A stretch of DNA of 64,000 nt from Phlegmacium glaucopus. Taxonomy: Eukaryota; Basidiomycota; Agaricomycetes; Agaricales; Cortinariaceae. Below the pieces are notes generated by a model, which saw nothing but the letters and a program-made list of their open reading frames with translations, made no database searches and was not told where the DNA came from. Of this stretch, positions 44,482 through 57,811 are shown in pieces; positions within the stretch are counted from its first letter, which is position 1, and each line of letters opens with the position of its first letter. A program made the position numbers and the translations under genes. The stretch lies in the NCBI GenBank assembly GCA_015039465.1, contig MU130698.1, forward strand, positions 499,742 through 563,741. The letters run 5' to 3'.

Positions 44482-47400
44482 GTGATACAGAGTCAAATTC
44501 GCGATGAGATCGTAGAAGAGATCCGGGGAGGGGTCCAAAAGTATGGTCGGAACCCAAGGCCTAATCTGGTTATTCAACAAGTCCCAACCGCCGAAGTACA
44601 GCGCGATGTAGGAATAGACGGTGATGATGGTTGGCCACTGGGAGAGGACGTTAGCATGCTAGAACTATGTCAAGGCCGTTTTATGAACGCGCCTTCCAAA
44701 GAAGTGATTGACAGCGCGAGGTCGCAATTTATCGATCGAACCAGCAACTCAGCAGTGGCTATTGGCATCTGTGTGACATGTGCCCAGGAGACACCCGTCA
44801 AGGACTTAACACGGTATCCCATTGAACATATACCTAATCCACATCGATTGAGGCCTGCAGCACGCCATCCACAACACGATCTCTATCGCAGAATGTTACT
44901 CCATCCGCAGGGAATGATCAATGAAACGTCTGGACGTCTATGTGATGATTGTGTTAGGGCGCTTAAGGCCGATAAACTTCCGATGCTAGCACTCGCCAAT
45001 AATCTTTGGATTGGACAAATTCCACACGAACTAGCATTCTTGACTCTTCCGGAGCGAATTCTTATAGCTAAATATTTGCCTGTCGCATATGTCATCAAAC
45101 TGTATCCAAAAAAAAGGGGGGCACGCAACTGGGACAAACGGCAGATGCACAGTGGTCTCAAAGGCAACATTTCCACCTATCGATTAGATCAATCGCAGAT
45201 CGTATCTATGATTGACGGCTCACTAATGCCGGCGCTAGCCAAAGTTCTTGCCGCCACAATAGGCATAACTTTTGTTGGTCCCAAAAACCTTCCAGAGAAA
45301 AGCATGCCAAGTTTGTTTCGTGTCAGGAGATTGCGGGTCAAAAAAGCTTTGGAGTGGCTAAAAGAAAACAATCAATTATACAAGGATATAACGATATCTC
45401 CTCTGCATCTTGCTGAGTTGCCAGAAGATGGAGTTCCATATGAATTGTTGGCAACCGCTAGACATTCGACAGATATTAGCATGCTATATGCAGAACAGGA
45501 TGGATATGTTCCTCCTCAGGGGGACAAAGCAATTGAGGACGAACAAGGTATGTTTGGTGACTCATAGTAGCCAACGAGCGATTAATTCTCCGGCTTTCCT
45601 TCACCCACAGAAGTGAATGGAGATTCGAACATTGAAGAAGATATAAGTGGGCGTCCCTGGCTCTGCATTAAAATATTGAGATCAACTTACAATTCGAATT
45701 TAGACATGGATGATGCTCATGATGTGGACGAAGAGCCGGCCGTTGTGCCTCTTGCACATCTGGGTGTGGTCGACGTCGATGGAGTTGAAGTTACAGAGTC
45801 CGAATTGATGGCACATGTGTTAGCAAATTGTTGTGAGTCTAGGGTGGAGGAGGATTATATGATACGAAGGGGAAGTGCGTTTGTCAATGAATATGCCAGG
45901 ATAGACCCAGCAACGGGGCAGCGGAACGATGGGGGCCCTAGTGACGCCAACCACCTTTTGGGCTGTTTCCCCACACTCTTTCCATATAGGCAAGGAGGTT
46001 TCGAGGTCAGTCGTGAGGTGAACGTGCCGTACGAGGTTCATGCTCGATGGGCGTTGCGCTATGAAGATAGACGTTTCCGAAAAGACCCCCATTTTCCATT
46101 CCAAGTCTTCGGTGTGTGCCAGAAGAGGCAGGTCTGTCGAGCATCGTGCCTTCAAATGAAGAAGGATTTCTACTTTCAAAATCAGAATGTTCTATCTTCT
46201 ATAACTGCAGACGATCTCACCAAAGCCAGTCAGGAGGAGACCCGCGGGGTGCCCTTTTCAAATCCGGCCGTTCAAATGTTCCGTAGCCTTCTGAGCACTG
46301 TCAAAACCAAAGTTCAAGGATCAGACGAATCTCGGAGGTCGATCAGGGGTAAAATTTGGGGAACAAACATACTTCACAACCCTCCAAGCCTTTGGGTGAC
46401 GATCAATCCTTCAGATATGCAAGATCCTATTGCTGGGGTCGATATCGACTTGGATGCGTTCTGTAATACGGCAGGCCCAGATAGTGCGAACAGGGGTCTC
46501 AACATAGCGTCGGATCCTTATGCCTCAGCGAATTTTTTTCATTTTATCATCGGGACGATTCTTGAGGTGTTGATCGGGATCACCAAACAACGAAATGGGA
46601 CGATCAGAAGAAAAGAAGGGATATTTGGTGTTGTGAAGAGTTACATAGGTACTGTGGAGGCACAAGGCAGAGGCTCGCTGCACTTGCATTTGCTATTATG
46701 GCTGGACGGCGCGCCAACTGCGCAAGATCTGAAACGAGCTTTGAAAGACAGCGCGTTCCGTGAAAAAGTAAAGCACTTCATTAAAACAACAATACGAGCC
46801 GATATCGATGGAATGATTGCGGCTGACGTCGTCGCAATGCCTAAATTAGACGCTGTCTCTTACTCACGGCCTCTGGATCCACGAAAATCTGAGGATGCTA
46901 AGCTGATGAAGACTACGGAATTGGAGATCGCACGTACAACACAACTTCACAGCTGTTCCATGGCCAATTGTTTGAAGATTGTGAAAGGTCAAATCCAGTG
47001 CAAGCGTCGAGCACCATTCGCATTGGCATCGGATGACTGGGTCAATAGTGGGGGTGCTTGGGGCCCTAAGCGACTGTGTGGCTTCTTAAACAATTGGAAT
47101 CCTCCTTTGTTGATGTCTATCCGAGCAAATCATGACGTAAAACTCTTCATGAACGGGAGGGACACCGGTGTATTAACTTGGTACATTACCAATTATGCAA
47201 GCAAAAAGCAACAACGCTCTTCCAATGTGTCGGCCTTGCTAGCGAAACGGGTAGCATTTCATAAAGACGAGGAAAAGGCACGACGGGACCTGACAGACGT
47301 CAGCAGACGCTTGATTCAACGATGTGTTAACACACTAACGCGCGAGAGGGAGTTCAGTGCTCCAGAAGTCATAAGCTACCTGATGGGATGGGGGGATCGC

Positions 47401-50209
47401 TTTGAGTTGCATCATCACGTCTCAATTTATACTGATGCAATCATATTGGCGCTAAAGAAAAAATATCCTGGCCTGAGGGAAAAGAGGTAACATTGTGGAA
47501 ATCATTTTTATATCTGATACTAACATATTGATGATGGCCAGAGGCGAAGATACATCTGAAGAAGGTCTGCGGGCTCGCAATCATGTAATCACGATGGATT
47601 CTGGAGTGATCACGTTGAAAGATCAGCTACATGAGTACATGTTCCGCGGGGAGGAGCTGATTGAAATGAGTCTTTTTACCTTCGTTCTTGACACATATGA
47701 TGGAAAGGCCAACAGGGAGGACGACGCAGACGATGAATCAAGACCAATTGGAAGGCCTCCAAATAGACGGGTTCGGTATCGACAGGGCTTTAACAAGACT
47801 GGTCGCTGCCAAATTTTCTGGACAGAAGGGCATGAAACCCTACCACAGTTTGTCGGTAGCTGGATGCCACGAAGTGATAGACCAAGCGACAGGGAACTTT
47901 ATTGTGCGGCCATGCTTGCTCTCTTGAGGCCTTGGAAGGATCTCTGCGATCTGAAGACGGAGTTAGAGACATTTGAAGAGAGCTTTGAAAGGTTCTTACA
48001 AGGCGCAGGCAAAAGGATCCAAGCCATCATCGAGAATATCCAGTATTACTATGAATGTTATGATGCTGCAAAAAATCGGCAGCAAGAGATGCACCTCGAC
48101 AGTAATGAAAGAACTATTGACTTCGAGGAAGACGCCTGTCCAGAGGACCTAACAACAAACTCGCTAGTTTTTGATTCTCAACGGCACGAGACGACCGAGG
48201 AGGAAATTGAGCTTGCGTACGACTCTAGGGGTGCAACAAGAGAACGGCTCTATGCAGAGCTTACAATGTACACAGCGATTGACTGTGGAATTTTTTCGGA
48301 GACAAGACCGCTGACAGCGTATCTGCCGGGCACAGCGATAGCAGATGAGAGTGAGATTGCGACATTTCGAGCATGGGAGGAGCAATTGAAGAATGCGACT
48401 AGAACGGGGGTTGACGATGCCGGGCCAAGTTTGTTTTCGGACAGCGATTTCAGTGTCCCCATGGTTAGGTCTGTAGATGAAGCAGGTGTCGAAAAATCGC
48501 GAGATGGTGGCAGATGTGCGACGGGTCAATGCGAAATTTCCAAAACTAATGAAAGTTCACGACCCAAAAGAAGCATGTTGAATGAGGGACCAAAGACGTG
48601 CACATGACATTATCGAAAAACAGCTTGTAAAACGATTAGCGGGTAGGCTCCATGGCAATGTAAGCACAACATAGATATACTCACATCAACGACAGGACAG
48701 GACACGCCCCAGCTCCGGATGCTTGTCTTGGGTCATGGTGGTACCGGAAAATCAATGTTGATAGGAGCAATAAGCGAAACGTTTCAGGCCTTAAGCTCTC
48801 TTGACAAACTCGCTAAATGTGGAACATCAGGAGTATCGGCGGTCATAATTGGCGGCCAAACATACCATTCGTGGGCAGGGATACCCGTCAACAAGCCAGG
48901 CAAGGACAATTGGGTGGAGAAGGCCAACCAGGATATTCAGAAGCGAAGAAAACGAAACATTGCAGGTCGTCAGTTCTTGATAACGGACGAAATTTCTATG
49001 TGCACAAAACAATTGAAGTACAGAGGATCGGAGATTGTGTCAAGAGTAAGAGCGTCAGAAGGAGTTGGCAAAGGCTCGGAATGTTTTGGAGGGATGCACG
49101 TTGTGGATTTCGGGGATTTTCACCAGTTCCCGCCTGTGCGCAATCCGAATGCAGCATTGTACTGTGATCGGCCTAAAACCGATGATGCACATGCGCTAAA
49201 GGGAAGATCGATTTTTTTAGAGTATGACAAGGTGGTGATCTTACGGAAACAGATGAGAGTTGTGGATGATGTGTGGACTGGGATATTGAGCAGACTGCGG
49301 GTTGGGGAGTGTAGCGCGGAGGATATCCAAGAAGTTCAAAAATTGGTTTTGACGAATATTGAATGCGAGATGCCCGACTTCTCCAAGGCGCCATGGTGCG
49401 ACGCGACACTCATTACACCTCAGAACGCCGCGAAAGATATGTGGAACGCCGCTGCGCTGGATAGACACTGCCGATCATCTGGAAACAGGAAATACATCGT
49501 AATGGCAGAAGACACCGTCAGCGACTCCGGAGAGAAACCAAACAGGGCGACGAGGCTAGCGGTAGCAAGCCTGAAGGATGATGCAACCAAAAATTTGAAG
49601 AGACGAGTAGAGTTGGCAGTGGGTATGAAGGCGATGGTGATCTTGAACATTGCAACAGATGCTGAGCTTGCAAATGGAACACGGGGCACAGTGGAAGGGA
49701 TTGTGTTGGATCCAAGGGAAAGAAACACAGTTCCTGACGAAGAGGGCAATATCCGACTCCTTTTTCCTCCTTCTGTAATCTATTTCAGGCCGGATCTACC
49801 GTCAAGGATGACCTTTGATGGAGTCGCGCCTGGTATCATTCCAATTTCACCCACACTCCTCAAGTTTAACGTCGAGGTGGACAGACAGAAAGTGAAGATC
49901 GAAAGGAGACAGATAGCGATAGTTCCTGGGTATGCCTTTACGGACTACAAGTCGCAAGGCCAGACGTTGGAATACGTAATCGTTGACATTGCTAAACCTC
50001 CATCGGGGAGCCTGTCGCCATTTAGCGTGTACGTCACTCTTTCCAGAAGCAGGGGCCGGAAAATGATTCGAATTTTGAGAGAATTTGATCCAGGATTATT
50101 CATGCATCATCCTTCCGAAGATTTGAGACGGGAAATGACAAGACTGGAGGAGCTGGATAGGAGTACGAAGCTGGAACACGGAGTAACAAATAGGACTACC
50201 CAGGTTTAG
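44482..50209 (+). pseudogene. Helitron Rep-helicase gene, one-base frameshift
   Basis: Exons 44482-45547, 45611-47486, 47542-48642 and 48696-50209 encode a Helitron replicase-helicase of 1851 residues once one extra base in GGG at 48586-48588 is discounted; with it the frame stops at 48607. The N-terminal 350 residues match DUF6570, with C96-x2-C99 and C154-x2-C157. The Rep part follows: the HUH motif is HLHLLLW (about residue 713) and the paired tyrosines are YITNY (residues 880 and 884), expected to nick one strand for rolling-circle transposition. The PIF1-like helicase has Walker A GHGGTGKS (about 1360), Walker B DEIS (about 1445), GDFHQFPPV, and YVTLSRSRG near the end. All key motifs are kept, so the break looks recent, or it may be a sequencing error. 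Helitron ends were not located. Confidence 0.85.
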
Positions 50210-50234
50210 GGACCTCTCTTAAAAAAAATAATGA

Positions 50235-50702
50235 ATGAGCCAGGCCAGAGATGATACGTTCGACGTGTACCTACCGCAAGTTTGTGTTGCTATAAACGAT
50301 TCATTAATGACAGGTCGGGAAATGGTTATAGCGATCGACAGAAATCTCGGATTGACCTGGTTTACATGTGATGTTCGGGAAAAAGTAGAAAGTAGCGAAA
50401 AGGAATTTCAGTTGAAACCGCTGGCTGATGTATTGAAGGGTGTGCTAGCGATTAAGAGCCATTCGCAACCATGGATCACGAACCGCCTTTTGCAGAAGCA
50501 GGAATGGGGAGAGGGCGAGCCCGAACTAGGTAGGTGGCACTCAGCATGCACGCATCGTAGAGGGCGTTCAGGTGGTTCGGGGTGTGTCTTGATGAGTAGC
50601 GTGAGTGAACTTTTTATGGAGAAATATATTAGGTGGCATCAACGCACGCATAGCGTACGTTATAGCATGGTCGACTGGAGCATTTGCAAGCTATGCATTT
50701 GA
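50235..50702 (+). CDS. Small hypothetical frame after the Helitron helicase
   Basis: A single 155-codon frame begins 26 bases after the helicase stop. It reads VYLPQVCVAINDSLMTGREM and LGLTWFTCDVREKVESSEKE, then turns arginine/glycine-rich (RRGRSGGSGCV). The first 90 residues look coding-like and the rest less so; an intron may begin near 50530. No family is recognised. It could be a Helitron passenger or chance sequence. Confidence 0.35.
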   Translation: MSQARDDTFDVYLPQVCVAINDSLMTGREMVIAIDRNLGLTWFTCDVREKVESSEKEFQLKPLADVLKGVLAIKSHSQPWITNRLLQKQEWGEGEPELGRWHSACTHRRGRSGGSGCVLMSSVSELFMEKYIRWHQRTHSVRYSMVDWSICKLCI

Positions 50703-51479
50703 GAGCTGGTTGGTGGGGTGGTGGTACTGTGGATGCCTAGACCACTCGGTTCAACATTCCTTCATGATGACTCAGCAATAAGGATTTACATAATTGGTAC
50801 TTACTAGTATCATACTATACCTGCCACACAAGCCTCGTCATTGACAACCACAACTGCCTCATCAATTGTGAAAATAGCCTGATAAACAAGACCGTTCTAA
50901 CTATTCCTCCAACATGAATCGCGAAATTACATGTGTTTGATAACATAACTTAAAGTATACAACACCCCAAGACAGGGCTCTCCCTAGACGACCGCTTCGT
51001 TCGCCCTAAGATCTACCGCTCGCATAAGAATTTTCAAATTTGGAGAGAACCGGCCCGAGGGAGGAAGGAATAAAATATGTAGATTAGTATAACTTATCCA
51101 TTGAATCTTGTACTAAAGTAGCGACGCCAGAGCAAATGTATGTGGCTCGAGAGTTCATGGATTGCCTTTAGCAGCAACAGGAATTGGGGGAGGGCGACGA
51201 TATTTGCAATCGGAGTGGTCGCGAAATTAGGAGGAGTCCACTGCTTGGGACAGCGTGGTGCGAAGGTTTGATATGCTGTGAACGAAGATGGAGGGTGGTT
51301 AAGTCGCCTGTTAACTAAAGAGCATGTCAGTCGAGTCGCAGCATGAGGGGATAATCGATGATCGGGGACAAACAAGTACAACAATCATCTAAAACATTTC
51401 GGTGCTTTTAAAGAGTTCTGCCATGAACGACATTGTATCTTATTTATTTGTATTTGTCAAAAGTGAGGGATTGTTTTGT
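50703..51479. other. Non-coding, between Helitron gene and hAT element
   Basis: No gene is seen. The Helitron 3' end (hairpin followed by CTRR and T) should lie here if the element is complete, but I did not find a convincing one on the plus strand. Confidence 0.4.
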
Positions 51480-51514
51480 TTAGACCCTGGAGAAACCTTG
51501 CTTTACAGCAAGGT
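51480..51514 (-). repeat. Hairpin repeat, partner of 7309-7343
   Basis: It contains ACCTTGCTTTACAGCAAGGT (51495-51514) preceded by TTAGACCCTGGAGAA. Its reverse complement matches 7309-7343 closely, and similarity extends outward for about 60 further bases. It lies about 95 bases left of the hAT element. The orientation is opposite to the Helitron gene, so it does not ser­ve as that gene's 3' end. Confidence 0.55.
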
Positions 51515-54500
51515 AAAGAAATGTCTGGTTTAGAATCTGTGGCAATTCATGTGCCGATCTGTGCGGCGATTTATGCGATGGGAAAAACTTGTAAAACGTG
51601 ACTCATAGATAGGGCTGCACACCGTCACCGTAAGCATACGGGTGTACGGACGGGTCCGATGGGTAATTGCCTGTACCGTCAGAGCCTTTGCTCCTCAATA
51701 ATGAGCCGGCATATTTACGGATAGATACCCGTTCAAGCCGTCTGTGAACGGCCATCAACGGCCGTAAATTTACTGATGGTTGACTGTTGCATTGGCTTAT
51801 CAACCAGTTGCGCAACCGCGAATCTCATCCTCCTACGCTGTTCAGAGCCTGCTCACACGTCATCGAGCAATAATGCTTCCCTACATTTTTTCAATCACGC
51901 CAATTTCTTACCTCCTTCCCTCAGGAGCTGGAGTTCAAGCATGTCTCAAGAGGTCAAGCCAACTTTGTTCCCATTGACAACAAAATCCATCGCCTCGCAT
52001 GCTTGTGCATGGTTTTTGACCATTTTTTCAATATTTATCATCTCACCCATTGCTCTTATCTCGTTATTCAACTTCTTTGCAACCATCTTCAATCCCAGAC
52101 CTTTGGAAGGATGCATTGCGTTGCTCAAGACCTCACCACTTGGTGCAACTGTGATTGTAGGATATTTTATGGCCATTTTAGTCATATGGGGTGCATATTC
52201 CAACTATCTTAGGGAAAATACTTACTGACATTCTTAGAAATAGTCTCTCTCCTGTTTCCCAACATCCTACCTTTATGTTACATTGTCAGGAGGCTTTTCC
52301 ATCGGTTTTGATACCATCGAAGCCATATATCACACATGTGGCTTGATCGCTTTGGGCGCCTTGTCAAAAATCAACGTGTCTTTACTGTTTTTGTTGCTCC
52401 ATCCTCTGGTCCAACAATCCCCCTTCATAAGTTTTTAAATATGGTGAAAGATGGTCGCTTATATCATGATATTTTGCAGTGGTTTCTGACGATACTACTA
52501 TCAACGACATCAAGCTTGCCTTAGCACATTATCAAGTCTTCCCAAAATCCCACCAATTTTTTTCAAATATTTGTATGAATGGTCTGCATTCAGCTCAGCT
52601 CAAAAATTCGGATACAATGAAGGACCTTCTTGCTGGTCCTTTGACTCATTTTTTTCATTTGCTGTATGATGCTTGGTGGATCAGGTATGATCCTGTCCAC
52701 AATTCATTGATACTCACTTTAACTAAACCTGTAGAGGCTGGAGGAGCAGTGGATGAAAATGGAAATTTGAAGGATGCAGAGGATATAGTGTGGTATCACA
52801 ATGTAGATGATGCAGTCCCTATTGCTTCTGGAAGCAATCCTCCATGTATGCTTGAAATCTTTTTTATCACTCTGATGCTTGTCTTATTTCTCTGAACACC
52901 AGGTACTACTTCGGGAAGAGCTTGCAATACCACCCACATGACTGAAAGTCTGGAAGCAGAGGCTCAAACATCTGACACAGAAAACAAGAAAAAGCAATGC
53001 AAACGAAAGATTAAAGCTAAAGAGATAGATATTGACTTGGAGGGTGACACTGAATATATTGGTTCATCAAGTGAGAGTGGTAGTTCATCAGATGAGGGCG
53101 GTGAGAGTAATGAGGTTGAAATTTTGAACAAAGAGGTGATCTTGACACTTCATCCCACATACAACTGTCTTAACCTTGTTACAGCTTGCTGATTCACTTC
53201 TGTCAAAGACCATTCCCGCTGGCCAGAAGCGGTTGTCAAAAGCAGATGGCAAGAAACCCAAACGACCTAAAAAACATCAGCGAAAGATTGTGGATGATAC
53301 ATTGGAGGATAATGTTCCCATAGCTCCAGTTGCCTCAACTTCACAAGTTTCTGCAACAAAAAAGGCAAGATCTTTTAGCTGTCTATTTGGCTAAAGAGCT
53401 CATTTATCATTTAGGCGGGTGTCAAACATAATCCAATTTATAACTTTTATGAAGAGTGGGATGTAAATAATGAGGGAAATTTAGGAAATCCAGGCGACAA
53501 GCACTACAGGTGTTACCACAGCAATCGCAAGATTTTCACTGTTTTGAAAGCAATGAATTATAGTCTAAACAGTGAGTTTAAACATCTCCCGTGTTATCCA
53601 CTCTAAATTTTGGCCAGGTATGATTGCGCATATCCGCTCGCAACTTTAAGCCTATGCATGATCTCTTTCTTGTTATGAAAACTCGTGGCACTCCAACTGA
53701 CGACGAAATTCTTATGGCCTCTGGGAAGAAAGATTTCAATGATTTGCATCACACAGAGTATTTCAAGGTCATTGAAGCTCAAGCTGCTGGTATTTAAAGA
53801 AGTGTTTTAAAAGCAGCAAGTAAAGGCCATGGTATGTTCTATTATTTTTTCTCATCGTGAACTGATCTTTACAATCTTCTTCCTAATATTAGGAGCCCTG
53901 GAATCAAGAAACTTTTGAGAAACTTCTAATTGAGTGGATGGTTGTTTGTGATCAACCCTTTGATGAGGTCGACCCATATCAAAATTTACACTTCTGAAAA
54001 GAGATGGTGTTAAAAGGCGGGTCATGAAGCTTGGGGATGAGACTGTAGAGGAGATAAAGGCCTTATTTGCGGTAAGGCTTCTTGGTCCTGACATCATGAC
54101 ATCTGTTTCTTATGTTTTACCTGGCAGGCTTTGGAGGGCAAAGTCAGCTTTTCTCTTGACGCCTGGACATCCAGCAATTGCTACGCTTTCCTGGCCATTG
54201 TGGCCCATTATATCACAAATGAGGGGCAGTGTGGTGAGTGTCTAAATAACTATTTATGTATCTACGGCTCATATTTCCTCCAGAAGAGCTACTCATTGAC
54301 TTCCGGGAGTTAATTGGACAACACTCAGGAGAAAATATGGCAGCTGCAGTCTGGTCAACTCTGGAGACTTACAATATCCAGAGCAAGGTTTGTCAAAATA
54401 ATGCCTCTGCATCAATAATTTCTTCTGACATGTCATTAGATCATTGCTATGATGATGGATAATGCAAGCAACAATGACATGTTAATGGAGGCTTTGGAAT

Positions 54501-55483
54501 CACGGTGTCACGATGCAGGCATTGAATTTTCTGCTGCTGCTGCACGTATGCAATGCATGCCCCATACTATCCACCTTGCAGCTATAAAGGTACTTTTTTC
54601 TGCTCGCTCTCCTTGTTCTTAATCTGATAAAAACTCAGCTCCTTGAAGGTATTGGTATAATGTTGAAATCAAATGCTACACAAGCCTGTTCAAATCTCAA
54701 TTATCAAGACGACATTAATGCAGATCTCAATCGCGAGCATGATCTCAATGCTATGGCTCCTGACGAAGAAGCAGATGATGAAGACATAACTATAGAAGCT
54801 GCTGATCATGTTAAGGCAGCAGTTCAGAAGGTTATTGTTTGTTTCATGATGGTTGTTATTGATTTCTCATTGTGATTACCATCTTAGCTTCAAAAAATTG
54901 TTCGTTCAGTGTGCTCGACTCCTCAGCATTGAGAGAGTTGGGCAAGACAGATTCAGACTGTAAATGCACAGAACAACATATTGCAACCAAATCTCATCCT
55001 CATCCTTGACGTCAAAATCTGCTGGTCATCAACACATCAGATGCTTTGTTGTGCCCTTGATTATTGCACTGCTGTTGACACTTTCTCCTGTTTTCATCAA
55101 GATCTGTGGTTACTATCAAGTGACAAATGGGAAGCCATTGAACTAATTACAATGTGGTTAAAGTCATTCTGAGCAGCTATGACTCAGATGTCGGCAACTC
55201 ACACTCCTATGCTTTCTACGACACATGCCATCTTTCGAGGCCTCCAGGAGGACCTGCATGACATTCTCCAAGGCTCTTCCGGATGCTGTCTCACATTCCC
55301 TGAAGAAGGGGCTCATGGACGCACACCTCAAACTAAGTGATTATTATTACAAAATTGACCAGTCTCCATATTATCTCTGGTCGTCACATACTAAGTCTTA
55401 AATTTTATTGCTATTATTATATCTTAGTCTTAGATCCATGTATATCTTATGAAGCTTTGAAAGATGAATTTGCTGGAGACGCT

Positions 55484-56850
55484 ATAAATTGTTGTTTGTG
55501 TTGTTAATAAACACCAACCAGAGAGCAATGGACTAGTCTTTAAGTCAAAAGCCTCCCTGTTGTTCGTTTAGGGAAGGTATAACCTTAGACTTGTATCACA
55601 CAGAGGTAGGGGGTGAGAATAGAGATGAGAAGGATGAGGATGAATGAGGGAGAGTCTTCAGTAAGACTATAGCAGTTGACAGTGGGTTGACAGTAAAGGA
55701 CTGAAAAAGCGAACTCAGAGGGGTTAAGGAAGAGGATGAGGAAGAATAAGAGGGAGTCTTCAGAAAAACTATAGTAATTGACAGTGGGGATAGATTGACA
55801 GTTAAAGGCAGAAAAAGCAAACTTGAGGAAGGAATTCACTGGAATTCCACTGAGATGATGATTGTTGGGGGGTAAGAATGAATTGAACTGAGCTACCTAT
55901 CCTGGTACAAAAGAGCAGTATTTATACCTAAGGATGAGGCTATGTAAAACAAATAAAAAAAAGAAAGAAGTACGCGCTGTCAGAAGAGGAATGAAGAAAG
56001 GACAGCTGCGAGAAGAAAGAAACAATGGAAAAGAACAAGGAACAGTAAAAAAATCTGTACAAGTGTCAAAGTGTGAGAGAAAAGAAAAGAAGGCAGTGCG
56101 CATAGCCCAATAGCAAAAATATATCAGCTCCATAGCCGTGTGGTCATGTCAAAATATGAAAGGTCCTGAGTCAACACTTGAAAGGTGCAGCCTTGTTCCC
56201 GAGAAAACACTACTTGCCCATAATCCCATGTCGCGCAGCCTTGATAACACTTGACACTCTGCGAGAATAATCCTCTGCTGCTGATTCATCTGCAATTCCT
56301 GCTTAGTCGTGATCCTCCTGGACTTCCTAAATTGTCATAAAGAGGGTGGGAAGGCTTCAGGTACTGCGTGAATGATGGTTTTGGCAATAAGTGATAAGAT
56401 AAGAGGTAGATGAGTGAGGATAGAGGACTGAGTGCAATCCAGGAGTGAGGTATGGCAAGATAGATAGCTGAGGCAAAGACTTGTGGGTCCATAGCCACAA
56501 CAACAATGACAAAGCCTTTGACATAATGGGAGATGTAGCTGATGCGTCCATAAACGGGCCGTTCTTGAAATGATGGGCCATAGATGCGATCAAATGTGAG
56601 CCGATGACCGATGCAAATAGTAGATTGATCGCTTTGTTGTATCACTAGCCAAGGGACAAACAGATGGTAGATGTTAAGGAGCATGTCAATAGTGTAAATG
56701 ATAGACAACATAGTGGAAGACATTGAGGATATGATGAGTGATGAGGATGTTAACGTTGAACGAATGATTTTGTTGACCAGGAATGCGATTCAGGGCTGCT
56801 TCCAAAATAGGTAAGTGAATTCAAAGTCCGCTTATTTTCATGATGGCAAC
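55484..56850. mobile_element. Insertion inside the hAT gene (class unknown)
   Basis: hAT coding text stops after FAGD at about 55480 and resumes near 56880 (DQLEAAKLNLRMHFHAKYSS). The intervening 1.4 kb has no hAT similarity. It contains a tandem duplication of about 100 bases (55630-55728 and 55733-55830, sharing GAGTCTTCAG and AAAAACTATAG-type blocks). Minus-strand open frames here lack family resemblance. The ends were not resolved, so I cannot say whether it is a solo LTR, a MITE or a large intron-like expansion. Confidence 0.4.
55630..55830 (+). repeat. Tandem pair of about 100-base units
   Basis: Both units contain AGTCTTCAG, then an ACTATAG block, TTGACAGTGGG, TTGACAGT, and AAAAAGC with AACT. 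They lie side by side with about 80% visible agreement. Confidence 0.7.
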
Positions 56851-57811
56851 TTTTAAGCTTTGTTCTCACGCTCCCAATCAGTATTGGTGCGCGATAACAT
56901 GACTCCCTTGGATCAACTAGAGGCTGCCAAACTCAATCTCCGTATGCACTTCCATGCCAAATATAGCTCACTTTGGAATACACCAGAATCTACTTGTCTT
57001 CCATCTACTCCATCTTCCTCAATGCTTTCAGTGACCTCCGACTCAACAAGCACTGTATTTCAGTCTAATGGATCACCTCAAAAGAATTTCATGGCAAGGT
57101 TCCAGTGTAAGCGTGCCCCTGTTGATGAATTATCAGAGTTCTGGAGTTTATCACAAGAAGACTTCCAGCACTGTGACCCGGTCCAGTGGTGGTATGGGTG
57201 GCGTGCACAATTCCCGAACCTCTATTGTCTTGCGCGGGATATTTTTTCCATCCCCGGTATGTATCCTAACTTCATAAATTCAGTGACAGTACATTTAATC
57301 ATGTGTTAGGATCTGCTGTCGCAGTAGAGCACATTTTCTCAGGTGGTCGGGACACTATTTCTCTTCGTCGGGCTAGTCTTAAACCAGAGACCATTAGGGT
57401 CCTGATGTTGGTCAAACATAGACTAATCCTTATACGACAAGAAAGACACTGTTCTTAGCTCTACACTCCTCTTGTTATTTTCTTGTTATTCCCTGTTCAT
57501 ATATCTTGTTCCATCTCTAGATTTATTATTATGTTTATTTGAACAAAAACTGGGCAATTTATATAGTAGGCAAACAGCCATTTTTGACCTGTACTGTACC
57601 ATCAGGGACTCATGATGAGGAAAATACAGGATGGCTGTGAGGATTAGGCAGTACCTGTAATATGGACGGTGCGCAGCCCTACTCATAGACAATGGCATCT
57701 AACTTGTACTATTACTAAGTACCTTTCTCCCATCCTGATGTGCTACACCCTCAACCAAGGTGCATATACTCCATTTTCTCATTTTGGATTGTTTCTTTCA
57801 AGTACGTTACA

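Larger units (their letters stand above)
52480..57458 (+). pseudogene. hAT transposase, multi-exon, degenerate and interrupted
   Basis: In order: a ubiquitin-like or regulatory N-terminal part (INDIKLALAHYQVFPKSHQF, YDAWWIRYDPVHNSLILTL), an acidic serine-rich region with KKKQCKRKIKAKE, and a BED-finger-like stretch (NFYEEWDVN, KHYRCYHSNRKI near 53430-53530). The catalytic RNase H-like core follows (VSFSLDAWTSSNCYAFLAIV near 54137, then IIAMMMDNASNNDMLMEALE near 54440). At the far right is the hAT dimerisation domain (FPNLYCLARDIFSIPG, SAVAVEHIFSGGRDTISLRR, 57210-57385). TGA codons at 54930-54932 and 55170-55172 replace expected arginines, and other Arg-to-Cys changes (RSVCS, LDPCISY) fit C-to-T decay. 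A large insertion separates core and dimerisation domain. It is not functional. Confidence 0.82.
51610..57681 (+). mobile_element. hAT-family DNA transposon, 6072 bases, complete ends, dead gene
   Basis: The left end TAGGGCTGCACACCGTC and the reverse complement of the right end (TAGGGCTGCGCACCGTC) are inverted repeats. Directly outside both is the 8-base repeat CTCATAGA (51602-51609 and 57682-57689), the target-duplication length hAT elements make. The interior carries a hAT transposase in the plus direction, broken by stops, and an insertion at about 55484-56850. The intact target duplication shows that the element arrived as a unit and decayed in place. Confidence 0.88.

Noticed and set aside
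55585..56723. Minus-strand frames with hydrophobic text inside the hAT insertion
   Set aside because: Low-complexity, serine/leucine-rich translations of pyrimidine-rich DNA without family resemblance or splice continuity.
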